Origin: Rhabdornis inornatus
Taxonomy: Eukaryota; Chordata; Aves; Passeriformes; Rhabdornithidae
DNA: 64,000 nt
Assembly (NCBI GenBank): GCA_013397075.1
Contig: VWZS01002574.1
Span: 2,396,769 to 2,460,768 of the forward strand
Direction of reading: 5' to 3'
Shown here piece after piece: positions 24,826-37,116 of the stretch. The position numbers and the translations under genes were made by a program. The notes under the pieces are model-generated. The model searched no databases and was not told where the DNA came from. It worked only from the letters and a program-made list of their open reading frames with translations. Within the stretch, counting starts at the first letter, position 1, and the number at the start of each line of letters is the position of its first letter.

Positions 24826-27002
24826 CTGAAAGTGAAATAACAACAAAGCAAGGTGAGGTACAGGACATGCACTCCAACACGAAATTATGCTGCTGTACAT
24901 GGAGCACTTTGAGAGAGGTCTTTATGTACTCCAAGGACCACAAGCTCCAGAAAATCCTCACGCCAGACAATGGAAAACAAAATGCTGCAGATCTGGCGTC
25001 CAGTACCTGACACCAGTGGGGAAAAAAAAAAATCACAATAGGCAATGTGCAAGGCCTGTCTTCAAACCCTCCCACCGTTTTACCAGCACATCAGCTTTTC
25101 CACTGAACCCTTTTATATAAAGGATTATTCCAGCTCCTGTGCTTAGGGGTAGTTTTTCACTGCAATTCCAAACAACAGGGCAAGTTTGGGCTGCCTGTCA
25201 GAGCTCCTGCAACACACAACTTTCTACCTCTAACAGCACCCATGGCAACTGAAGAGACTACAACACTGCAAGAAAATCCAGAAAAATCTCAAATTCAATT
25301 TCCTTTGAACGTGCAACAGGATGTTGATTGCACAGAGGTTCAAAAAACCCACCAAAACTCTGACCTGTTAACCTTGCTTACTTTGGCAAATGCACTTTAG
25401 CAAATGCACTTTCACACAGCTCATCTCCAGAGCCCGAGCCACCACCATTAGTAAAGCACTTAACGACACAGACAGCAGCTCCAGAGAGAATTCGCACTGC
25501 ATCCTCACGTATAGGGGAACAAAACCACTCAAAATTAACCTGGCTTCTTCTCCCTTTCTCATATCTTAAGGAAAAAAAAATCCTTTCAAGAAAGCACAAA
25601 CGAAAAGTGTTTATTTACAATGCCTTTCCCTGCTCACAGTAATTATGAAGCAGCAGCTTTGGAGCTCATTCTCGGGATCAGAAGATCTGCCTACAGCGAA
25701 ATTGTTGGGGTTTATTTGTTACATTCAGCCAGAGCAAATTACACACTTTCATTTTCTGAGGAAACAAAGCAAAGCTACAGATTCCAAGGAGATTTCACAG
25801 TTGTTCAAATAACACATCATTCTGATTACCTGTAGAGGCACACAAAACAGGATATACTTAGGCAGGGAACTCGAGCCAGTTCTTAATCCATTCATGTTTC
25901 AAACACATCAATCCAGTTCAACACCATTAACAACACTTGGAATAAAATGTCACCCTCCTCTTTCCACAGTTACTCCTTCATTTTCTCTATAAAAAATGAC
26001 TCTGTTTAATTACTTCACACTGGAAACACATCAGGTTGAAGGCTCAAGTGGGTTAGTCTACCAATTATTCCCCCCCCCCTTACATACAAAAAAACTAATT
26101 GCATTTGCAACATAGGGCTGCCTGTATCTTTGATCTTTTATTTAACATTCCACATTAAAATACTCTCCTCACCGAGGATCTCTGATTCCCTTAACTTTCT
26201 TTTATATATTTTTGTTCTTAAGCTTCCTTCATTCTTTCACTCTTTCTGCTATTCAATTTTTTTTTTAAATCTATGGTTTTAGATTTAAAGCATGAATAGG
26301 AAGTTGTGCCTTTAACAGTGCTCCACTTTGGATCCCCAACAAATTCCTGCTGCTGTACGCAAGCCCCACTGGGACAACTGGTCTGACCTGGTTTTAGCTC
26401 AGCTCCATGGACAACAAATGCTCTTCCATGTTCTACACCATGGAAAACAACAACAACCACAGCTGGCCGAGGCATTGTCATAACCGGGACGAGGAATACC
26501 CGCACTCTGACAGGTGTCAGTCACTGCTGAAACCATCACCTTCACTGGACATCAATTTACTCCCAGTAAAACGCATGTTTTATAGGCAGAACTTAAAACT
26601 CTGACATTCAAACTCCCCTCTTCATGTGATCCCACACCTTCGCTTCGGTGGGAAATGGGAATCAAGCAGGGCTTATTTTTATTCAACTTTTCAAAACAAA
26701 ATTCTCTCCCCTCCGCAGGAACCCCTGGCTGCATTTTCCTCACTCCTAAGGCAAAACAGAGATTTCCCCAAATCTGAGCAGGGACAAAATCCACACGCAC
26801 AAATTCGGACGGCCGCCCAAAACAGAGACACCAAAGGAGCTGAAACATCCCCTGGTTGCCATCTTCCCCTTTGAGAAAAACAAACCAGAGCACAAACTAA
26901 GCGCCTGCAGCAGAACGCCGGGGCTGGAGCGGCTCCTGCCCCTCACAGCAGCACGGCCCGGCGCTCGGGACAGGCACAAGGCACAGAAATGCGGCTGCTC
27001 AC
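24826..27002 (-). other. PCMTD2: PCMTD2 5' intron (between inferred non-coding exon 1 and first coding exon)
   Basis: Unique sequence that becomes GC-rich and CpG-containing toward its 5' end. A YY1-like GCCATCTT lies at 26858-26865 and a run of nine C at about 26070. The upstream border depends on the inferred exon 1 donor. Confidence 0.4.
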
Positions 27003-27320
27003 CCCCAGCAGCTCTCCAGGGCAATGCCGGCCCGGGCACAGCGCTGGGAGCGGTAAAGGGGAGGCTGGTAAAGGGGAGGTTATTCCGTGATTAAAGACAA
27101 AAGCGGCACCTCAACGGATGGCTCGGCTCCGTTCGGCTCCGTTCGACACGGCTCGACTCCGTTCGGCTCCCTTCGGCTCGGCTCCGTTAGGTTCGGCCCG
27201 TTTCGGCTCGCCTCGGCTCCGTTCGGTTCGCTTCGGTTCGCTTCGTTTCGGCTTGGCTCGGCTCGGCGCGTTCGGGCTGTAAACACTGCCCAGCTGAGCG
27301 CCGAGCGCGGTACTACGCAT
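27003..27320 (-). other. PCMTD2: Inferred non-coding exon 1 and start region of PCMTD2
   Basis: A strong donor, G|GTGAGC, lies at the complement of 26997-27002, inside CpG-rich sequence 2.2 kb upstream of the first coding exon. Human PCMTD2 has a non-coding first exon, so this is the best candidate. The 5' end is unknown; the NRF1-like site near 27320 suggests initiation close by. No transcript evidence is available. Confidence 0.4.
27119..27270. repeat. Imperfect GGCTCCGTTC-type minisatellite in the promoter island
   Basis: About 150 bp of degenerate 5- and 10-bp units (ggctccgttc, ggctcggctc, ggttcgcttc) repeat in tandem with a CpG in nearly every unit. Because the unit length avoids stops, long frames are open on both strands, but these are repeat artefacts. 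Confidence 0.85.
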
Positions 27321-27324
27321 GCGC
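27316..27324. promoter_or_regulatory. NRF1-like site in the CpG island
   Basis: The sequence cgcatgcgc fits the core of the palindromic NRF1 motif, common in housekeeping CpG promoters. It lies about 50 bp upstream (in the minus-strand sense) of the CGGCTC minisatellite. Confidence 0.5.
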
Positions 27325-28169
27325 GGGGCGCACCACGGCCGCGGGAGGGGCGGGGAGAAGGGAGCACACCACTGCTGTCCGGCGGGGGGCGCAATCTGGG
27401 CCGTACCACGCAGAGCCAGCGCGGGGGACAGGACTGTACCACGGCGGGAGGGGAGTCCCGGGGTTGGAGCCGGCTGGAATTGGCTCCATCAGATACGGGG
27501 AAAACTTCCAGCAGCTTCTCCCAGAAGCCACCTTGCTCTGCACGCTCAGTGTAACGCACCAGGACCAGACTCAGGCTGTGACTCTCGTTTCTCCCATCGC
27601 ACAGCTAGTTCCTGGACACGTCCCCATCCCAGCGTGGTTGCCTTTCCCCATTCCCAGACTCTCTGCCCTTCCCGAAGTTCTTGTTCCCAGCACGAGGCTT
27701 CATCTCCACACCTGCTCCCCCAGCTCATGGCCCAGCTGTCCCAGCTGTGTCTGGTGCCCTGCGGTGGCGCTGTGCCAGCAGCGCCTTGTCCCCGCTCCCG
27801 GTGGGATGGGATCGGGGCATCCCGGGATGCGGGAGGGATGCAGGGAGCGAGGGACCGGCGAGATGCCCGTGAGCTGCGGGCAAAGACACAGCAGCCGAAC
27901 CTCCTGAGTGAAGCCTGGCCAGCACCAGGTGTTCTGGTACCATTAGTCAGGCTTGGGAAAAAATCATGGGAACACAGGGAAAAAAAAAAAAAAGAAAAAA
28001 AAGTAGTGATATTCTTCATTTTGAGCCGATGAACACCCAGTTTGAGTCACATGCTGGGATTTATTTTTTTTTCCCCTGCAACCATAAATGCCAGATGTGA
28101 ATTTGCTGAAGAATAAATGAGATGCAAATTCACATGATTCTAGGGGCTGGGGCTTGAAGGAAACATGGA

Positions 28170-28191
28170 ATATTGTGAAACTTCACAATAT
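28170..28191. repeat. Perfect short inverted repeat
   Basis: Ten-base arms, atattgtgaa and ttcacaatat, are separated by two bases (ac). The arms match perfectly. A protein-binding palindrome or chance are both possible. Confidence 0.6.
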
Positions 28192-28559
28192 CTGACTTGC
28201 CATTCCTGTCGTGAGGGATCCCTGACCTGTAAATGAGCGTTAGGCTGAGAATTTTAATTTTACACACCTGTGTGAACTCCTTCAGTGACCTGGTAAAAGG
28301 TGTCTCCTGTCACCTGTCCAAGACTGAGAGAAATTATCCTCTAAAAGTGTGTGTTTGTTTTCATTTGTAAGTGACCCACCCAGCATTGGATGATGCTGCA
28401 GATGAAATAAAATTATCTGGCCTGGCCTTGGATCTAGGACTTCATATGGCTGCAAAATGAGAAGGAATAACTACAACGAAACAAGAGGCCTCTTAATTCA
28501 AGTTCTCTGGAGATGAATTGTGAAAAAAAAAGCTGTCTTGGCAGACACAACAAGCCTCC

Positions 28560-28860
28560 AGCGGAAAAAAAATAAGAATTACCCTGGTAAATGAGACTCA
28601 AATAGGAGAAAGTGAATCAGCATCCGAGATTTATTTATGCTTTAAGGTGATTATCTCAGCTCCCTTCATTAACGTGATAACAGCAGACTCTGCAAACAGG
28701 CGCATGGTAATACTGTAGATGTCTGCACTTTCATTTTGCAGAAGACAGCTGCCTGGGAGAATGGGATTATTTGTGGAGAGCCAGCTCTGAAACTCCTCCT
28801 TGCTGATTCAACCGAAACAGGCCGCGGTGATTGCTCTCTCCTCATCTTTTACATGGAGAA
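28560..28860. promoter_or_regulatory. Candidate conserved non-coding element
   Basis: Complex non-repetitive sequence with homeodomain-type and GATA-like cores (ttaaggtgattatctc, cattaacgtgataac) and retained CpGs in an AT-rich setting. Function is inferred from appearance only; no alignment was possible. Confidence 0.3.
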
Positions 28861-31334
28861 TGCTTGGGGATAATGGCATTGCACTGGAAACTGCAAACGC
28901 AGGACACACAAACTCCTTGCACGTGTGATTCCATTCAGCATCTGCTCCCTTTGCTGAGGAATCACTTGATAAACAGCAGTTGGGTTTTTTGGTTTTGTTT
29001 TTTTGGGTTTTTTTGGGTGCAAAAATTGTTAAAATAAAAGCTGGGTTAAAAAAAAAATTGCAATTGTTGCTAAAGCAGCTGTGCTGCCAGCAGAGAGCTT
29101 GCAGGGGGAGAGGGGGGCACTGCTTGTGCCTCTTTCTGGCAGCAATGGGTCCTCAGGAAGCCCAATAAGAACTTGAGGAGTGTTTTAGGGATTCCCAAAT
29201 ACCCTGTCCTCTCCTGGATGTATTCATGACTCCTAACAGCCTTAAACTGCCAAGATCAGTCAGGCTTGCAGCTTCTGTTTCCAGCCAGAGAATTACAGGG
29301 ATTAGCCAAGAGAAACATACAGGGAGGAGGATATTTACCCACTGCAGGTCCCCCCCTCACTGCCTGCACCCCAAACCTGTCAGGAGCAGAGCCATGGGGA
29401 GGGAGCAGCTGAAAGGACACGGCCATCCCCAAGGGACAGGTTGTTTTCTTCACCTCTAACTCTTTCACATCTCTGCTGCACGTGGCCCAAATCCCTCGTG
29501 CCACACTGTGCCACACTGTCACTGCTCCACGGGCTCATCCCCAGCTTCCCACTGCTTCTCCTCCCCTGGCAGCTTTCTCTCATCTCTTTTCTTTGAGAAT
29601 GCAGCTGTGGCTGAAAACACCTCCATGGGTGTCAGAGCACAGGGCTCCAGCTCTGGAGGATACCAAAAATTGCCTGATAACATTGCAAAAAATCCCCACA
29701 TTCAGAAAAAAAATAAGTTGTGTGTTTCATCATTCCACAGGGCTCCAGCTGCTGATTCTCTGTGTTTCTTCTTTCCCTGCTCTTTACAAAGTGCTTCCTT
29801 TCCTCCTTACAGCTCCCTGGGGCTCTGTGAGCCAGGAGTTAGAGTCAGCAATAGCTCAGTGACTCTCTCCTGGCTGCAAACACCCGCGGGCAGCTGCCCC
29901 TGCCTTGAGAGCCCTAGCACGTCCTGGGAGTGGAGAAAGCAGAGCAGGAGTAGGAGAGCAGGGGCTGGTGGCACTGAAATCACAGCGTTTGTGTCCCAGC
30001 CCTGCACCACAAGGTGTCCCCAGCAGTACAGGCATTGCTGCAGGGTTCACAGGTGGCACCTCAGCATCTTCTCCTGGGCTGGCTCCCTCACAGGCACAAG
30101 TCCCTGCTTTCAGCATCCACAGTCTTACCAGGGAGAATCCGTCTCCATCCTTCATTAGCTGAGATAATTGCTGAGAGCAAGCAATTTTCACAAGGCTAAA
30201 CTGAAGCCAAGATTTTCCTCGCCTTTATTTCCCCGGTTTTTCAGTTTTTAAAAAAATGATTTCTTTTAAAAATATTTTTGAAACAACAGTCAGCATAAAT
30301 TAACTTCTGAACTCTTAGTGATGCTGAGTTAAAATGATTTCATTTATTTGGAAGATCAGTAGAAATGCATTTTAGCCCCCAAACCAGGGCCCAGCAGACT
30401 GAGCTGACCTGCAGCCTGGTGATACAGATGGTTGGTTAAGGCAACAGGGTAATTAGTGAGTGACAGGAGGACTCACACAAATTAAGAGCTGGGGGAGCAT
30501 TAAATCATAGGGGCATATTTTCACCTTTTTTTTTTTTTTTCATTTTGTAAAATATGCTGTGTTGCCTTTTCTGTGGTCAGTTTGGCTCTATACCACTTTC
30601 ATATGCAAATATTCTATATAAGCATATGCACACATGTGCATATATGCAAATGCATGCAGACAGATGCATTTACACTGGAATTAATATTAACACACTGACA
30701 GCAAATCGCTTGAGATCCTGCTGCCCATGCAAAGGATTTTTATATGCATATATATGTGAGTGTGTGTGTGTGTCCTCCTGCTTCACTTCATCTCAGGGCT
30801 CTGTGAGTAATTGCTGAAGCAAGAGGAAGAACATATGTCTTGATTTCCACTGGATTGCACCGCACATAACCAGTGCCACATGGAAAAAGGACTCCTGAAG
30901 CCCTGGATTCATCTCACTTAAGTGTATCATCGAAGGAAGGCAGCCAGGAGATGCTGCAGCCTGGCTGAGAGTGGGAGAAGGTGTCACCAGACATCCCTGA
31001 CAGTGGGGACATGGAGCAGCGAGGTGTTTCATCTCTTCTTGGTCCTGCCAGGAGCACCAGCGAGCCCAGCTCTGTCCTGTCCCTCTGCTGCCTTGTTGTT
31101 GCCCATCTGCCATCATTTAGGAGGCAGCTCCCAAATAAAAATCTCAGAAATCAAGCTTTTCATATTGATGGAGGAAGAAAACCATTCACAGATCTTTCAA
31201 GTGATTCACGGATTAAATAAAATCAGTGGGTTTTCTGAATTTATAAATAATAAAAATGCCATCAGATGGCAGCCATATCACACTTCCCTCCTTTAACTTT
31301 GGCAGTCCTATGTGTCCCACCTGCAGACTCACTG

Positions 31335-31800
31335 GTCAGGCTGAAACAGCCACATTTGTCCCCTCAAAGACCCCTCATCCATCCTGCTCAGAAGGCCCTT
31401 CCAAAACCTCCCTCCTCCAGCAAGAGGAAAACATCTTCAAATTTCTAGTGGCAATTTATTCCTGGCCAAGATGTGCCTTATTTGATCCCCCACCCGTGTT
31501 ATCCTCTAACATAAATCATTCCCCTTCCTCCCGCCCTGAATGTATTTATGAAAAGTAATCATATCCCCTCTTAACCTTTGTTTTTCTAGGCTAAACAAGC
31601 CAAGCTCTTTTAATCTCCTCTCCTAAGATAGGATCTCAGTTCTGCTAATCACTCTGCCAGTCCTTCTCCGCACCTGTTCAAGGATAAATTAATCTTTTCT
31701 TTTTCTAGGGAGAGATCCCAGAAATATACACAATATCCCACACGAGGTCGTACCAATACTGACATTTCTCTGCGTCTGCCAAATAAATGGTTTGTTGCAC
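31335..31800 (-). mobile_element. Ancient LINE (CR1/L3-like) fragment
   Basis: The block around 31555-31640 (catatcccctcttaacctt, tctaggctaaacaagccaag, ctcttttaatctcctctcc) resembles the antisense 3' region of old amniote CR1/L3-type LINEs. So does the later 'cacaatatcccacacgagg' (31730-31748). It is more diverged than the other CR1 copies here and lacks the octamer tail. The borders are approximate. Confidence 0.6.
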
Positions 31801-32934
31801 GAGACTTTCTGCAGAACAAATGGAAAATAGATGCAAACCCATAAATTAATAACCATAACATGACCTTAAACATAACAGAACCTTACTCAAGGAGATCACT
31901 GTGTTACTTGGACTTGCATTCTGCTCCTTTGCATTTGTAGGTGCAAGTCCTTAACAGGCCTTGATCAGTGGGTTTCCATATTTCATTTCCCCTGGATGAG
32001 CACCAGGACCTTGTATTAAAGGAAGCTGAGGAAAGTCTTTTCTGTGTTTCCCTCAGCCTTTGCTGTGTCAAAACACCCTTTGAAATCACGGCTGAGGGTT
32101 TGAACTGCAGAGATGCAGAGTCAAATGGTGAAAAACATTTTGCATTCGTCTCTTCTCTTTTCAAAATGATTTTCCAGTTTTACTCAGGGTTTAATTAAAT
32201 TTCTGTGACCCAGGCAGGGAGTTCAGCCTTTCTTGATTAATGCTCTTTTAGGTGGCTCTGCTGATAAGAATTTAGCATCAACAATTGAGCTAACAAGCCC
32301 CAGTGAACAGTTTATAGCAGGAGACTAATTCTATTAACACTTTGCAATGTCAGGACTCCACTTTGAGCTCGGAGCTGAGAGGGGAGATGGGGGAGAGGGA
32401 GCAAATGTAAAATTTGGCAACTAAATCACCAAGATTCAGCTTCTTTGTGGGCAGAGCTCATCTAGAAACTATTTTAGCTGACAAAATCAGAATTTCACCT
32501 GTTCTTTTTTTTTTTCCTCCTGACTGATGTTCTGCACTATTTTGGCTTGTTGTGATAAGGGCTGGGAATAAGGAGTGGAACTGAATGGCAGTATTGATAA
32601 GAGAAATGGAAGGGTAATGTGATGACATGATACTGGAGTGGGGCCTCTGCAGTTAGCCCTGCCTGTGCTGGATGTGCACTGCAGTACAGGATGGTCAGGA
32701 CAAAGATGCTTGTGCTGGTGGTTTCAAATTAGTCTGCTGGGAGAGAAAAATTGAGGTGAATGCTCTGCAGAAACCTTTCTGTTACTTTTTGGGTGACAAT
32801 AGAAATATCTTGCAGGTCTGTTGTGATTCACAAGAATTTTCTCTCTCTCTTTCCTTCTCCTCCCTCCCCTACTAAAAGTACCCTAAAATCTCACTCTGTT
32901 TATGTACAAAGTCTTGGCCAAGATATTGTAATTG

Positions 32935-32982
32935 ATCCATCCATCCATCCATCCATCCATCCATCCATCCATCCATCCATCG
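32935..32982. repeat. (ATCC)n microsatellite
   Basis: About twelve perfect tandem copies of the tetranucleotide atcc. Confidence 0.97.
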
Positions 32983-34359
32983 CTTCTCATCTCCAGGACC
33001 TGGACACCCGGGTTTGGACTTGTCTGTTTTGAGCTGCCCACAAACCTCATGCAAGAATCTCCTTTGTGGGAGCCTCAGAAACCAGAGCATTATTTTCCAG
33101 CTGTTGTTTTCCTTTTTCACCTGGGCAGCACAGATGCCTTTCTCCATCTCTGGCCACAATCTCTCCTGTTGACCTTTCTTATTTCCTCCAGGCACCACTT
33201 AGGATTCCCACTCATTCCTGCTTTTCCTGGGATCAGTCCTGTGGCTCTGCAGCTCACCAAGACTGGAGGAGGGTTGGGGATGCCCATGGACAACAGGGCT
33301 CTTGGCTGAGCTCTGTCACAACAAGCCCCCCAGCACCCTGAGCTGTTTCCCCTGCCCCTCTCAGGGGCAGGGGTGACACTGAGTGCTGCTGGAGCTGATC
33401 CCTCCCAAGGAGTCAGCAACTCAGCAGTCACAGGCCAGGCAGGGCTGGATGGCTGGGCCCTTGTGCTCATCCATGCTGGTGTTCAGGCTGTGCCCATTTC
33501 CAGTTCATTTATTTGATAAAACAGGCTAATGATTCGATTCAATTATTCAGGGAATTTGATTACCTTTGCTGTGGGTGCAGTCATCATGGAGGATTGGCAG
33601 TGTTTCAGTTCCTCATCAGCAGTGATGTCCTACATCACACACTGCTCCACTCAAACCCCACTCCCTCAGCTGGCACCTCTTTGCTGTCCCTGGATGAAAC
33701 TGATGACAAAACACGCCGAGGGGGCACAGCCCTCCCTCCCTCTCCCGGCAGGACTTTTGCTACAGCACCACTGCAAATTGTAGCTGTCAGCAGGGGAGCA
33801 GGCTCATCAGGGGACTCCAGCCATAATCACTGCAAAGCTGATGTGTGGATCTAAGTCCTGGATGCTCCCCAATATCAAATCACAGCAGGGACCCAACTAA
33901 TACCCTTGTTCCCTCTCCTGAAAATGTGAAGACCCACTGAGAAATCCTTGATGAGGGAGGCTCAGACAGCGCTCCCGACCTCTCAGGACAAGAGCAGCCA
34001 AATCTTTGGTCCCCAAAGGCACCTGCACCGGCCGTGCTGCCAGGACCGTGCTCGCCGTGGGAGCCACGTCGTGAGCGTGGTCAAAGATCCTCCTGCCTTC
34101 ATCTCTACAGCTGTTGGAAGTGGCCTCGTGCACAAAGGGCAGTGTCCTCATTAAATCCTGCAGAGGGTTGCCATGTGGCCAGCAGAAATTTTGTTTTGTT
34201 TTGTTTTATTTTGGGAAGCGGCACCCTAATGTATTCACTGCCTCTGAACGTAATGGGGTGACAGATGGGAGCTGGGCCCTGGCTTTCATGGGAAAGGCTC
34301 CACTCAGCAGGGAAGCAGTAAGTTTCCCACCTAATATTCTGCAACCTTCAGACTCCTAA

Positions 34360-34560
34360 CAACTGTAAGAAGCAAAGCAATGGGTAGTTATTAAATTAAT
34401 GACTTCATCCCCAAGCTGGTAATAAATATTTTATAGTTTTATCTCTCCACCCGGTAGACTGCTCTAGACAGACCAGACTGTTTATTAATCTAGCTTCTGG
34501 ATTTATGTTATTTAATTGCTAAACAGCCTCAGCATGGTTAGGCTGGATTATTAAATGTTA
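34360..34560. promoter_or_regulatory. Candidate conserved non-coding element (AT-rich)
   Basis: Dense TAAT/ATTA homeodomain cores (ttattaaattaatgac, tttattaatctagc, ttatttaattgctaaac) in non-repetitive sequence between PCMTD2 and MYT1. Inferred from composition only. Confidence 0.27.
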
Positions 34561-35694
34561 GAGCCTGAGAAGGAGTTCTCTAAAAAATGGCAAAACCTGA
34601 AGAGCTTGATCTTGGACTTGGCTTACCAAAACCAACTTCCCTGCAGTGCTAAGCCAGGTTAGCCCCTGTTTGAGTCCAAACCATTCAACCATTGCCTCAT
34701 GCTCAGTGTAGGTGGACTTTGGGACTTGTGTGAGTAAGGAAGAGGCACAGAGAAGTTTTGGCACATCCTGGTTTGAATAAGGATGTGCTGGTGTTAAGCT
34801 GTGGATTAGGATGCTGTGAGGGCATCTTAGCATGGACAGGTCCTTCTGGGGGAGCTCAGGCAGGCAGAGCATATGTCCTTGTTCTACTCCTTCATGGCTC
34901 ATGTTGCTTTGGGTCATCACAGTCCCTGTCATTTAAACAAAAGAGCACTGCAGTCACAGATATGAAGACAGGCTTTAGAGGTTCTTATACTTCCTTGTTG
35001 ACAGGGTTGAAAATGTCTTTAAAACAGATACTACCATTTTTACAGCAGTTGCTGGTTTATTCATCCCACTGAGAGACAGGGATGAAGGCAGCTGGAATAA
35101 CAAGAGCTATTTGTCTGAAGAATGCATCATCTTCATGCTTTCCAAAGCCCCAGTCCCACGAGCCCTTCTGTACAAAGCAGGAGGTCGTTTCAGGATATAT
35201 CTTCTCATAAAAGTGTAGGAGAAGTGAGTGTGCTAACAAGTGCAGAGCCTTTGAATCCACCGAGCTGTGCTGGAGCAATTTCCAGCTGGGGGCTGCTCTA
35301 TTGGCTGCAGTGTCATCTCCAGCCCATCCCATTGCCCCCCAGCCTCAGCATTGTCTTTCTGAGGCCCAGGGGGGATGAATTGATGCTAAATGGCATCTCT
35401 GAAGAGCAAAGTTGCTTTCTCTCCCTGATGGGAACAAGGCAATCCCTTCCTGCCCACCCAGCTGTGTGTTTTTCAGGACCCCTTGGCTGTGGGAGCAGGG
35501 TGAGGTGTTTCGAGCCTTCACTCAGAGGAGCTGTGGGGCAAAGGGAACATAAAATCAGAAAAATGCAGAGGCTGGGAAAGAACTCCCCCTTTCTGCTTAC
35601 AACTGAAAGCCATGGCTGGAATCTCCTCTCTGGGAGATTAGGTCAGTCTGACAAGGGGAAGGTACCACTGCAGGAATGGGTCATTAGCAGCTTT

Positions 35695-36180
35695 TAACAA
35701 TTAACAGCGGCATCAGTGAGGCCAAATGACTCTCGTTGGTCGATGGTTTATCGATGTGTTTAGAGACAGCCATATGCTGACGAGTATCTTTTCCCTGGCT
35801 CCTTGAAGCCAGAGGCTCACTCCGCTGTGACATTCTGCTCTCACCCTGTGCCCTGTTGGAGGAGGCTTAAGAGCTCTCCCAAGCAAACCTATAAACTGCC
35901 AGTGTACCATCTTAAACCAATTCCCTTCCCTGCGATAAAGGACGCCACTTCTGAGAAGATAACATCTCCCAGTGATGGCTCCCTGAGCTGCAATTTAGCA
36001 CAAATCTGAGCGCTCCATTATCCAGCTCAGCCAATTCGTTAAGGAAGGACAGGTGAGCACGTCTATTAGCTCCATCATCATCATCATCAAATATTGGCAC
36101 AAGGATCTGCTCAGCGCTGCAAAGTCGAGCAAAACCTCCATAGAACAATTACGTGCCCTTCAGGAAAACAATATGCCAGC
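35695..36180. promoter_or_regulatory. Candidate conserved non-coding element downstream of MYT1
   Basis: Non-repetitive sequence that retains many CpGs (gcggcatc, ctcgttggtcgatgg, tatcgatg, tgacgagt, ctccgctg, tgcgataa, gagcgctc, cagcgctg, gtcgagc) despite lying outside a CpG island. Such retention usually means purifying selection. A minus-strand open frame with five Asp codons crosses it but lacks splice or family support. Confidence 0.33.
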
Positions 36181-37116
36181 CCGTGAGGTGAACATGAGAC
36201 TGCTTTTCCTCTTGTGACAAAAGGACAAAACCCCATCAACTCCAAGTTAAGTCCAGCAAAGCCTCAAAGAGACTTTGTTCTTGGGGCTCCTGGGCAAGCT
36301 GGGCTCCATCTCCAGCAGTCCTTGCTGGGAGGTGTTTCTTCTCAGGGACCACTGTCTGAGGGATCCTAAGCCTGTCCTAAGCTTCTGCCAGTCGTCCTGC
36401 ACCAAGACACCTTCCAGACAGTAAATGAAGGCAGAAAAAACTTCCAGTGAACACCCATGGCCATGCACATGCTCAAGGAAAGGCTTTAGGATATCTTCCT
36501 TCTACCCAAGCTTTTCTCTGCATTTTTCTGACTACAGTTCTTACCTTTTTGGCTGTGTTTTATTCTGCCTCTTCACTTTTGTGCCTGTGGTAGGGGCCAC
36601 CTCCTTCTGCTGTAACCCAGCAGTGCTTGTTCTCCCATGCAGGGACAGACAGAGAAGTTCAGTTCAGTTAATCAGATGATTTAATTTCTTGGTGATGAAC
36701 CTGCCTGAAATTCCCATTTGATCCAATTCACACAGCTCTAAATGGCTTTAACATGATTTACCTTATTTCACCTCTGCTACAGCAGAGCAAAACTGAATTT
36801 TGGCAACTTTAGAAATTATGTCTCCAACACAGAGATCAGTGAAAAATTCTTCTGACTGCTACAGCTTCCAAACATAAAGTCTTACCAGAGAAAGGTCTCC
36901 GTTCTTCCAGGAGGGGAATCTGTGAACATCACAGTCAGGCTGATGCAACTGAGGCAATCTTGTTGACAAAAATCAGTTTTTGAAGTTTTTTGGAAATCCA
37001 GGAGGGAAAAGTGTCCATCTCTGTGTTGCATCCCAGGGCTATCATCTCCTGTACCACTTCCAATGGCATCTCCTCTGCTCACACACCACCTGTGGGAGCA
37101 CAAAACCACGAAGTCA

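Larger units (their letters stand above)
26900..27900. promoter_or_regulatory. PCMTD2: CpG island, probable PCMTD2 promoter
   Basis: CpG dinucleotides are dense here and sparse in the flanks. The richest part is 26910-27460, with further CpGs to about 27.9 kb. It coincides with the expected 5' end of PCMTD2. No gene on the plus strand is supported, so bidirectionality is untested. Confidence 0.7.

Noticed and set aside
24804..24872. Upstream in-frame ATG extending PCMTD2 by 23 residues
   Set aside because: It lies in the intron beyond the TTTCACTTTCAG acceptor, and the family N-terminus MGGAVSAG with its myristoyl glycine fixes the start at 24803.
27080..27559. Open frames of more than 150 residues on both strands across the CGGCTC repeat
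   Set aside because: They arise from a tandem repeat whose unit avoids stops; low-complexity RTEPNGAEPS-like translation, no family resemblance, in a promoter island.
27319..28032. Plus-strand frame of 237 residues downstream of the island
   Set aside because: GC-rich sequence is open by chance; no motif, no splice context, and it ends in Lys/Glu runs from an A-rich tract.
29508..30158. Plus-strand frame of 216 residues
   Set aside because: Compositionally Ser/Pro-rich with no domain, no flanking exons and no conserved start; treated as chance.
35912..36148. Minus-strand 78-residue frame with a DDDDD run
   Set aside because: The Asp run comes from a (CAT)n tract; no splice sites, paralogue or start context. 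Non-coding conservation is the better explanation.
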